Of a stretch of 64,000 nt of DNA, positions 10,663 through 22,600 are shown piece by piece (position 1 is the first letter of the stretch; the number at the start of each line of letters is the position of its first letter). Under the pieces are notes generated by a model. That model worked only from the letters and a program-made list of their open reading frames with translations. It did no database searches and was not told where the DNA came from. The DNA lies in assembly GCA_009823395.1 (NCBI GenBank), contig CM020505.1:7810129-7874128 (forward strand), read 5' to 3'. The position numbers and the translations under genes were made by a program. This DNA is from Thamnaconus septentrionalis. Taxonomy: Eukaryota; Chordata; Actinopteri; Tetraodontiformes; Monacanthidae.

Positions 10663-13600
10663 CTTAAACCCGATGACCTTGTGTACTTAAATCGTTTGGA
10701 AACTAACATTCATGACTTTTTACATTTTAACATTTTTGATTTTTTTTTCTTTAAAAGATAAGTAGAACCTCTTGCACCAAACAAACCAACCAATCTCCTG
10801 GTAGCTAGAGAGGAGCAGTTGAGACTAGCCCTCACAAAACAAGTTCCCATTTTGATTTTGTAGAACTTGCTGATTATTTGTGAAAAATCGTTTGCCTGTA
10901 GGTAACAGCGCCCCCATGAGGCACAAACCGCAAATTTAACTTATCTCGTGTGGTGACGTATGGAATTGCACTGTGTGGGTCTCCTGCGACACACGTGAAA
11001 CTGATAACCGTTGATTACAACACCAAGCGAATAGCAGTAGTATCTCCTGAGTTTAATCGAATAAAAACAATTCAGGTGTCGTTAAATGTAGTCGGAGATG
11101 TAGAAAGAGTTAAGATATTTGATGAAAACGCTGACATTACATTTATATTTTAAAAACGGCCACATACGCTACCAGACTATGGATGAACCCCAGAAACCAG
11201 CAGCAGGTAAGTAAGGCTAAATGTGCCGGTCTGTCTTTTTCAGTTTACCCTCTTTCCACTTTCACTTTGCACTTAGTTGCACATAGTTGTTGTTTGTTTT
11301 GCGTCTAACAGATGCTTCTTCGCCCACTTCATGGTTATGAAATCCACTGACAGTGTTTAAAATAATTCGTCCCTGTGCAACGACTTCCTTTTACTTACGT
11401 CCTTCTTTTTGTAGTCCTCAGTGCTGCGATAGGACACAACGTGAATCAGTGTGTAGATCCTGCATGTAAGAGACGCACAATGGCCAATAAGCTAACAGAT
11501 GCACGATTAAACCTACCACAAGATGTTCAGTGAAGGTCTAGTATCAGCCCACGCAAAGTTATTAGGCACGTCCATTAATTGGCTAAAAAGTGTTTAGCAG
11601 AGGTCTGAAAATTGGTCAGTTTGTCAAACGATGTACGTGTGTACCTGTGATATAACATAGCCAGAAATTGGATGAGTAGAAGAATAGCAAAAGACAGTAG
11701 GAACATCAAGCTGAGAGGCTCCACCTATTGGCACAAATGGGCAATTATGGCGTTAACCTTAACCAGCACTGCCCATTCAGGAACAAGTGTAAAATTGGTT
11801 TGCCTGTCCTACCTTGAGGTATTCTCCTGATTCGGTGCCATTTGGGAAATATTTTGGAATCTTGATACTGATTATATCATTCCCAATGGCCTGCAGAAAG
11901 AAAGTTGCTACCACCCATAGCACGTTGAGCATGAAATAAAGGAATACTGCCTGCAAGGGAAAAACATCCTTTTAAAAGTGTTTCCATCAACCAAGCAACC
12001 CACAGATTATTGCTAGCTTACTACTATTGTAGCACTTTAGTCTTTACATTCTTGCCTGGATCTAAAATTATGAAGGTTTGCTAAAATATGGAATGTGCTG
12101 AATCCTTATTAACTGATATCATGCATGTAACTCAGCTGAAGTTAGTTTACATCGACGGCTTTGTTTGTTGCCTCTGTTCACCATGTTAAAAAACATATAC
12201 AAACCTATACATTTAACAAGGAATTTATACAGTTTGCTCACTTTGTTGCGAAGAGACTTTAGCTCTCTGGTGACGATCTTCTGATGGGCCTCAGTTTCAA
12301 CTATTGGCGTCAAGTAACGTTGGATTAACTTGTTCCAGAAGTCGTTCTCTTCCTGAACAAAGACGTGCTGGTCAGCTATTTAAATTCACACCACATGTAC
12401 TCTTGTCTTATTTTTTTTCCAGCTCTTCTGTCTAGAGCCACATCCTTCATATTCAGTTCATATTCAATGCAAGTATTTACTTTGCAGATCACCTCTATGC
12501 TCCTTGGTTTTAGTCTCTCCCTCTGCAACAAAAGTCCAATTCATTTGGAGCCTTTGCCCTGTTTGTTTTATGACGTCAATGCTGTCTGCTTAAACCATCA
12601 TAACTGATGTTCCAAATGACATTAATGGAAGATCAATGAAAAGTGACATTTCTGTAATGATCACTATTTAAGGCATTGGAACATGGACTAATGTTACCAA
12701 ACACAACAAAAAAAACTTACCTCATCCAAGTTTTGAACTTGTGGGGCAGTCAGTGTTTTATCAATGGCCCTCTTTAGTCTCTTCAAAAGCTTGGGCCTCG
12801 ATCTTAGGCTTTCCTGAGCCTGGAAGACAATGACAATTTAACTGATCCACATATTAATAGTATACATTGGTAACAATGTTATGCAACATTGATTTTTTTC
12901 ACCGATGGAGATGTTGGGAGGGTGCAACTTTTTTTGTTTTGACTCTTCCTTCAACAAAAATCACAACACTACTTTTTTTTCTGTACCTGCAATTCTAGTG
13001 TAGACCTGAGTTTTTTCAGCTGCTCTTCTGGTGGGACATCCTCAGGCCCCACTCCACTTAATTCTCTGGTGAGAGTGTCTGTTAACATCAGTGACATGTC
13101 CTCGCAGAAGTCATTCTCACTTTTGTTACCAAGTGCATATCTAAGGGCAGGTTAAAACAGAAGAGCAGAACGGGTATATTAATATTGTTCCTCAAGGATA
13201 ATTTGAGTGTTTCAGACAAACTTCTTTAAATTCCACTTCTGTTCATCTGTGTTTGCAAGTTACCGTATTTGTTCTTGTAGGTTTCTCTTCATGTTGGCGA
13301 AGGTCAGCTTCTTTAAGAACTCTTCTTTAACCGGCTTTACCCAATCTGTGCAAATTCAAATGCATAAATAAACACCATTGCCGTGCACTTTGAGTTCCAT
13401 AAAGTTTCCCGATTAAAAGTCCTTCTCACCTTTAACAGGAAGCTCTGCTGTTTCATCATGTTCAGTTATGCTGAGGTTATCTCCATCATATGTTGTTTCT
13501 GTGTCACTCACCTCTTCGATACTGGACATGCAGAGACCCGCACAGTTATGTGAGTGTATAGATTTTGGAATTCAAGCTCACACTTTCGTTGTCAACACTA

Positions 13601-16600
13601 ACTGACACAAAGTCCTACATTTTTTATTTTTTATTTTTAAAAAAAAAGAAAACACAGTTATTGTTTGGCCAATCTATTATTGACAAGATGACTTTACCAA
13701 GAATGAATATTGTTCTTGACTGGCTCAACTGATGAGAAGAATGAATTAATCTGAAATACCTGTCTCTGGAATCAAGTTCAGAGTCTTTCGCCTCTTTCCA
13801 ATTTGTTTCGCTATTTAGCAAATTGGTCCTAATTAAATCTTCATTGGTTGTGCTGACTATGGATTCAGGCTCTATTGTTGCAGCTGGCTGCTGGGTTTTT
13901 TCCTGGGCAGAGACTTGATTTTGAGCAGCTTGACTTAAAGTCTGGCCCGCGATCTGTTGAAGCATGAGATTCTCTGTTTCCTGTGTGATCTGTTCAAGAG
14001 AAAGATCCAAAACATCTTGAATGTATCAAGAAAAGATTAAATAGTAGTTTTATTGCCGGCAGTACCTGTATCTTCATGTCCCAGCAGCAGAGTTTACAGT
14101 TTCTGTCACATACAATACTGTGGTTCTTTTTCTTTTCCCCCTCTTCCCTGACAAGGCAGTGGAGTTTAAAGTTAGAAACTTAGACACATTATAATACAAA
14201 AGGATGATTACTGAACATTGTTTGACATAATTCCATACAGGATCAGATTCTATATTGTATTTGTCTGCGAAAGAAATAATGACCAGGGAGAATTGTACCT
14301 TTGCTTAAGTTTTACAAATTTGAGAAGCCATTCATGAATGCTAGCCAGGACCTCGCAGTTTTTTTTTGCCTGAATTATCTTTTTTAATACCAATATTAAG
14401 TAATGATGTAAAATATTTATATCCAATACATAAGAATATAGCATTTAAACAAATACAATACACCACTTTTATCAATCAAATCACACAAGCCCATTATTAA
14501 AAATCATAATTGGTACAGAAATCAGAAGACAGGGAACCAACTAACTGATTATGGATCATAACTAGAATTGATTTGATGGATGATAAGATTTGGAAATTGA
14601 CTGCCTTTCTCTCTGTATTACAGTTGTAATTTGCAACTTGGTAATCAAAAGACGGATTAATTAGGAGAGTAATTGTTTGCTTTCCACAGCTACTTCCATT
14701 AATAAGTCTGTAAATTACTTGTTAGACTCCCTTGTGCCCCAAGACACAATGTGCATGTTAACAAGTGAGTAGATGGTCAACAGGAGGTATCCACTGGGGA
14801 TACATATGAAATACATCAGACCATAGACGATCATTCCTTAAGGAGAAAATATAACATAGATAGTTTATATAGGATGAGATTTCATCATGTTTTGTAAGGG
14901 AGTAATGGAATGTTACGTAACATTCTCAAAATCCAATGCACAACAGAAAACAAACAAAGGGAAAATGAACGTACCAAATTCCTCTGGGTGCAATATTGCT
15001 GTCACCAAGTACATTATTGCCATAGAAACCAAAAACACACCAGTGGGAGTCAGGAAAGTTCCTTGAACCACCATATCACCTAACAGACATAGGACATTTA
15101 CATTTGTATTTCGGTTTAAAAACATACTTTATATTAAACATACTGAATGGAGTCACAAAATGTTTTCACCCACCAATGATGGAAAAAAATGACGCAGTCA
15201 TTAGGAATGCGTACAGAATACTCATAATGCCAGCAATGGTTATTTGATTGTCAGGCTTGGCTACGAAGCAAACAATGACATAAAACACGGGAGGAACGCA
15301 TGCGATGATGATAGAAAGTGTACCAGCGATTTTGAAAACAAACTGGAAAGCACCTGCCAAGAAAACACACGGAAAACAAAAACAGCAGATAAGCAGATAT
15401 GACAGACTACTGTACACATTGTAGAGAAAACTATAAAGACACAAGTTGGAAGCAGTTTTGCTGTTAGATACAAACCAGAGAAAGATCAGAATCTGAGATC
15501 TACCTGCTATCATGAGAGTCACTGAGGCTGGACCAAGGATAGAGGAACCAACAGTGAACATCTGGTAAAAGATGTAAGGCCTCGAGATGGAGGAGTTTCT
15601 CTTCACTGTCTCTGAACCACTGTAATTTGGCAATCGCACAGACAACTTCACATAGTGCACACTGTACATGGCACAGCATCAAAATGTTTGAGTATACTGC
15701 CCATATAAAAGCGTTGAATTGGACGAGGTTAATTATATTCCACTTAAAAGAAAAGTCTGTAAGAGTTACAATAACCTGTGCAGAAGGTCCAGTGTATTAG
15801 CCAGTGTAGATGGTCCCCATCTCCTTCTTTGGTTGTAAAACTCTTTGAACTCTTGTGGTGAATTGGTGTATGCATCTGATGCCGCATTGTATTCAACACG
15901 CCAGCCTTGCTGCAATAGAAGAGTGCAAAGCCAGCGATCTTCCCCTAAAATGCATATGCACATTGAAAACAGTAGCACATATAAAATGGAGGTAAATGGT
16001 GTAAGAAAAGGCGGGATGGGGTAAAAACTGGAAGGCACTTTTCTGTCTTTGCCTACCTTGGTCGTATTGTACATATTCGTATGCTCTGGTTGCAGTGGTT
16101 GTGTACCTCTTCAACACATTGTCGTCCATCAGAGCTGAAGCTCGAAACAGACTGAAGCATCCTGGGCTGCATAACACACAGCCAAATACATGCTCGGCTG
16201 TCTTCTGTAGCCAGTGGCCCACTGCATACTCAAACTTCTGATACCACACCATGGGACCTGCGATAGGAAGCAGGCAGGGGTTATCAGCAGACAGCATAAC
16301 AAGAGAAATAAATAAATAAAAACAGGAGCACGATACACAAAGGGCTCATTTTCAGAACAACTTCAACTAATCCCTTCTGGTTTTGACCATGAGAAGGTTT
16401 TATAACCGTCTGTCTGGTATCTGGACTTGATAATCAAAATAATGGCGTTTCTATGAGAACCAGTAATATCTTAAATATATATTTTAATTGTTTCTCTGCG
16501 TTTCACCCATCCTGTTCATCGTTAACCCACACATTTCTTAACTTTTTTTCCCCTCCAAACCACAGCAGATCCTGGTCTTCCAAACTAGATGATGACACTT

Positions 16601-19600
16601 TGACACCATGTGATATCAGCATAGTTTCTTAAAAAACAAAAAAAAAAAGAATCCTACAAATTCTTGCACTACTTACCCATACCAGTCGGATGGATTCTAC
16701 CACATGCTGCCCCAACATTGTCATACATCCTTAACCTGTAAGTCAAATCACATCATAAAATCAAAACATTTTTAAGGGAAAAGCAATCTAATAAATTCTA
16801 TTCTTGAGCTTTTTTTTCTTGACCATGATAAAATAAAAAAAGGCTGATTGTTCAGTAGGATTACTGACCTATCTACCAGCAGAATTACGGCTTTAGGTTG
16901 AAAGTCAGTGTCTCCATCCAGTGCCAGGAGATAGGTTTTGTCATCTGAGATAAATTTTCTCTTGCTGTCATTGTGAGACTGGGGCATCAGAAAAATTTCC
17001 CCATCCATTGAGATCATACTTTCCAGGCATGGACTACTTGGTTGCTGAATCAACATGGAAATACAACATTAATAAAAACCCATGTATATATGTATATATT
17101 GGAGGCTTTTTATACTGTAATGTCTGTGTTTAGATGATAATCTCACAGTGGTCCTCTGAGGGTTCCTGACAGTGTAGCCTTTCCAGCCAAGTAAATAATA
17201 GAGATACATGATCTGAAATTCAAACACATTCTCTTTTTATGTGAACAGTCAACAGTTGTCTTCAAAGTATCAATACCGCACAGTTGCTATTAACTATCAC
17301 CACAACTATTTTGTACCTGAGACCATCTTTTTTTATTCCTGATCAGGCTTTTGTCTTTTAAGTGAATGTAGAGCATATTGCCCTCTGACATCACAAACGT
17401 CAACCTGCCACCATATGGAGCCTCAGTGATTGACACATCATCAGGTTCCTTGTTGGTAAACACCCTGAATGGAAGGATGGGACTTTTGTTTAAATTGATC
17501 AACAGATTATTGGATAAACAGAGATTGAAAGACAGGTATTAAATAGTCATAGACTTACCTGTAAACCTCTATGACCACTTGGATCAAATCATTAACATAA
17601 GCGTTAACTAGCCTTTTCCCACTTTCTTTTTCAGTCATGAAGGCATCGTCCACGTAAATGTGACACTCAAAGTCAAAACAGTCCTTATGCTGTTGATCTG
17701 GATTGCCTCGATAACGATCTAACCTGAGGGGGGAGCAAAAACAAACAACACTGCTGAAGCCTTTCTGAAAGTATTTATTTTTTTGGTTCCCTTTTGTGTC
17801 CACCAAACAAGTTAACACATAAATCCAAATTGAGGGGAGTATGGCTTGTACTGTTTCAAACTAGGCCAAATATGTACATTATTAAAACTTTGAGATAAAT
17901 TTCAAATATTAGAAGTGGCCTTATTGCTCAGTTAAGGCTACCTACCAGGCCTGCTACTAACCTGAACATGGAAGTTAGAATCTTCAGCATTTCATCATAG
18001 GTCTCATGCCACATAGTGGCACAAAGGTAGATCACACAATTCTGTATGTCATCATTGCTGAAAAAGAAAAGAGAACAATTTGCAGTTTCAATATCCAATA
18101 GCAACACAACAGTACTGCACAGTGACGTAGACCTACAAAAAAGTCTTTAAACAAATGTATTTTTTGTATATCCAAAAACCCTTTTCCTCACAAGACAGAC
18201 AAAACCTGTATCCTCAATAAAGAACCTTCTCACCTCTCTTGGTTTCGAGCTCGTGGTACCTTCATCTTAGTGTTGAGTAGAAGTGACACGTCAATGAATG
18301 CAGATTCATAGAGTCGACGCACAAAAAGCTGTGAGGTTCTCTCGATACGCTGGACCTAGAATGTGAGAAACGTAATGATTTTAGGTACTTATATTACGCT
18401 TTTATGAATTATTTAATTATTTAGCATGGGTTTTATGAAAAATCAATTTTTCTAAATGTAGGACATGATTCCTGTCATAGGTGTTTGCACACATACCTTG
18501 ATTTTCCATACATAGTAGGTACAAGCGACAAAGCCCAACCACATACACAATCCCTCCAGTACCAGCATAGAAAAAGGCCACTGCAGGTAGTAGCTGTCAA
18601 TCAAAAAGTCCACCAAGACTCAGGCAACATTTACTTTGTCTGAATGTGAATTTACATCACAATCTGTTTATGAATATCTTCCTTTAAAATGTTCCCCTAT
18701 AGTCTCTTCTTACTGCTGCCTTAGAAACTATCACAAACACATGATGTATAAATAGTACAAAACTTGTTTTTGGTCAGATTCATGATTCAGATTCACGCAT
18801 GCGTCTCAGTTATTGACAGTCATTCTCATCCAAGTACCTGCCAAGTGAAGTCCGACAAATGCTCCTGGTGAGCTCCAGTGATATCACAGGGCTTGTGTTT
18901 TTCTCGCTCAGGAGAGCTAAACTTTCACAGAACTCTGTAATGAAAACAAAGCTGAATTTATCATAGGATATGCTTCACCCTTCCAAGCAACGCACACGTT
19001 GCGTATATATAAAACAGCTGAGGTGACCTGTCATGCTGCCATGCTGTGCTCCTTCCAATTTTTCTGCTTGTATTATGAAAAGTATCAGCCCAACCAGTAG
19101 CACTGCAGGTCCTGTGCAACATACTGGGAGGGCAAAACTCATCCTGACCGAATGAATCTTGCAGGCGACCACACCAAACCAGTGGCACGCTGCAGAGCAG
19201 AAGGCCTGAGCCAGAGAGCAGGGAGACATTTTATGAGACGAACATAAATGGAAAGTTGAAAATTATTAATCTGTACCATAGATAAAGGTCAGGATCAGCA
19301 GGGTCTGAATCTTAGTGATTAAAAATATGTTGATGGTTGGCTACATTTTGCTATAAATCAGGAAGAGTCATCAGGAATATGACATTTATTTGTACATATG
19401 TATATATTTGACCAGGTAACTACTAGTTCGCTTCAATATAATCTTTAGCCAAAGATAAATACATGAAAAAAATGTAATGCAATTTATTATTTAATTTATG
19501 CATTGTGGCATTTTCTCAAATTTGCATACTTGCACTCATTTGTATGCTGTCATGTAGTGTCTTGCTTTAACCTACCTGTAATAGAAACAGTCCAAGTCCA

Positions 19601-22600
19601 GCCTGCAGCAATTCCCCACCATCATTCTGCAGGTTAAAGTCGGACCAGTTGATGGATTGTTGAAAAATCAAATGGTAGATCAGATAAACTGCACCTAGAA
19701 CAGAATACAATATGCAACCAATGAAAAATAAACGTGAAAACCAAAACAAAAAAACAAACAAAAAACAAAAACAATAGAACTTTGGATAGATGGACATAAA
19801 TTGTTTGAATTAAAGTCCAGGTACAAAATTGTGTTGTTGTTCCACTTACAGGATTAGTTTTGCTAAAATAGTAACACAAATGAAATGAAACAATTACTGT
19901 TGCAACTTCTATGGGAAGTTTTACACATTCGCCATTATTACTATAAAATGAAATAAAAATGCAGACTTTCATTCTTTCATGAAATATTTATCTTTCATGA
20001 TTTGTATTTTTTTGCTTGAGAGCCAGCAGAACTAATGAGGATGCATGAAATGGGTATAATCAAAGATCTTTTTGCTTTAAAGCTGAACCTGGATCACCAT
20101 TTCAATTGTTGCAAATTGTTTTTCTGTAGAGTTGCTGTTATTTACCTATTACAAGAATCCTCAGAACACTACTGATTACAAACACAAAGTCTCTGTAACC
20201 ATCCAGTTCTGACAGTGTGTCCTAAAAGAAAAAATAACATTATGAAGAGAGTTCAAATAAAAATATTGGCTCAATACAATGGAAGTTTAATCAGTGGGAA
20301 ATCTGCCATAAACAAAAACAAACAAACAAAACATAGCTATGGTTGGATTACAAAGCAACATTAAGATAAATACAGTGATTTAGAATAACAAAATAATTGT
20401 ATTTTTTCTATCTTTCTACTTTGAAAATTCTTTCAAGAAATATTGAAATGCAGGTAATCGTACCTGCATGTGGTTTGTGGCCTGCAGCGGATTTTCCCAC
20501 CAGCAAAGGGAGACAAGAAGTGAAGAGAAAATACCAATTCCAATATAGATGAAGCAGTTAGCGCTCTGTCGGTCCACATACGATGTCACACGGACATAGT
20601 AGTCAATTCCCAGGAGGCTGTAACCTGTTAGTCAGTCAGTCAGTGGTTATATTCCAGCCAAATGCTTTCACTATTGTTGAAACAGCTAATACATATTTTC
20701 TTTAAAAAAAAAAGTTAACTTTCTTTACAAGCTCTTCTGCGCAGTATTTGGCAGTTGTTTGATAAACAAACTGACCCTGTCAAGATCAGATGCTGGCTAA
20801 ATGATGAAGAATCATCTTTTATCAAGTTGGATTTTATAGAAATACACATGATTGCCTGTGAAAGATGCATGGCTGTGATCAAACAAGGACTAAACAAGGA
20901 CTTTAACTTTCATTCAAACCAAGTCAGAACTGGTCTGTTTCATCATCATTTTAAAATCTTGCATCATTTTTTTCTGAGGCAGTTGCTTTCATTTGGGGTG
21001 AATTTAATGAGGCTAAAAAAACCTGTCAAACATAAGAATGAAAGCTGACATGACACATAATTAGGAAACAAACTGCATGTTCAGAAGCAGAACAAAATGA
21101 GCTGAATTCTCCAGTTTTGCAAATTCAGAAATCATTTTTATTTCCCCACAACAATTCGTCATAAAAGAGGAGGGCTGTATTTCAAAGGGGTTAATGAGAT
21201 GAGAGTTACCGGCAACTGTGAGAATGAGGGAGCAGATTGGGAATACAATTTTCCACGATTCTCTCTGGAGTCTGTACACTGTCTGCAGGATGGCAGACAC
21301 TATACAGACTCCGCCGCTGATGAAGAGATTAGTCAAGACATCAAACTGAGGCATCACGACAAGCACCAGCACGGAAGTACCAAGAGACACCAGACACTCA
21401 ATGACAAAGATCTGGAAAAGACACACATGGCATTATGTTGGCATCAAGTGTTTCTAAAGACCAGTTATGTGGAAAGGTTCAAGTATCACTGTTAAGGTAG
21501 AAAACACCCAAAACACATCCTGAAATATTGGAATATTAAAGTATTAAATTTTTAACTTGTCTGACTATAATTTAATTTAAACAGTGAAGCCTTTGTCTGT
21601 TCTGGATTTATGGATTTCAGAGGGCCGGATTAAAAGGCCCAATGGGCTGCATATGGCCCCTGGGCCGTAGCTTGCCCATGCCTGTTCTATACAGTAGTCA
21701 TTTTTGGGATGCGTTTTTTTGAAGTATAAAAAAGAAGCGTGACCTGATGTGTTGAGGTGGGAATTATGCTGTGAGATATTTCTCTTAATTTTCACATTTT
21801 AACACGTATTTGAAAATACAAATTGTGTTGAATGGAATGAAAAAACAACCTACTAAAGACATAGTCCTTATGTTTGGTCGCACAAAGCTCTTGAAGGCAC
21901 ATCTCCATAGGGATTTGATAAAGACCAGGACATTGGGGCAGACGAGGCAGAAAACCAACATCAGTGTGTAGAACTGTTTCTCCTTTGCGCTTCGCATTGA
22001 AGTGGGACTGGAGAGCGTCGACAGCACCAAGAGGGAGCCCTGTTTTGAAATGTGGCCAGAGAGTTCAAACTAGTCAGACAACAGCAGTGGAGCTTCCTTT
22101 TCAAAGGGCATCTTTTTTTTTGCTGATAATTGAACGAGTGGCAATGATCTTTGTACTCCAAGGATTAAATTCACATTTTGAATGGGAAATGGACTTCCAA
22201 CACTTGCGCGGTGACCCAAAGCGCTCTCCAAAGCCTCTCATCCACCCGTACACTCGTGAACATGTATACCTTTGAAATAACAGCCGACGTCAGCACGGCT
22301 AATCCCACTATAACGGCTACCAAGTACTGGGCCAGCAAGAAACATCTCCTCTTCTCTTCTTTCTCAGCTCCTATTGGGTTCAGCTGGAACGGATCCCATG
22401 TGTCTCTGAGACACAAACACACACCACACAAGGAAGAAAGACGTTTTCTCATCACCGCCATGCAAAATGTAAGTACATCCGTATTAACTATTCAGTCCCA
22501 GGCTGATGCTAAACACGAGGAAGCATACGTGTGACTGTACAGTACTGCATGTTCAGTACAATTTGCATAATTGCATGCGTAATATAATCGTGACAAATGT

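Larger units (their letters stand above)
10499..14147 (-). other. chs1: chs exons 24-34: acidic linker, helical region, last two membrane segments, tail
   Basis: Exons: 14147-14066, 13989-13760, 13521-13430, 13345-13264, 13140-12987, 12819-12721, 12352-12242, 11950-11813, 11724-11645, 11459-11399, 10576-10499, residues about 1007-1408. Exon 24 is basic and Cys-containing (CDRNCKLCCW). Exon 25 codes about 77 Gln/Glu/Asn-rich residues and exon 26 a strongly acidic stretch (EEVSDTETTYDGD). Exons 27-30 are charged and helical, ending FWNKLIQRYLTPI and ELKSLRNK. Exon 31 (FLYFMLNVLWVVATFFL) and exon 32 (MFLLSFAILLIQFLAML) are membrane segments. The tail contains DDGDDDG and ends LAITRDDL. Stop TAG is 10501-10499. 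Confidence 0.9.

Noticed and set aside
15500..15669. Longer version of chs exon 20 starting near 15667
   Set aside because: It is in frame, but it would insert about 16 residues between the catalytic domain and the next membrane segment; the acceptor at 15620 gives a family-like spacing and the same phase.
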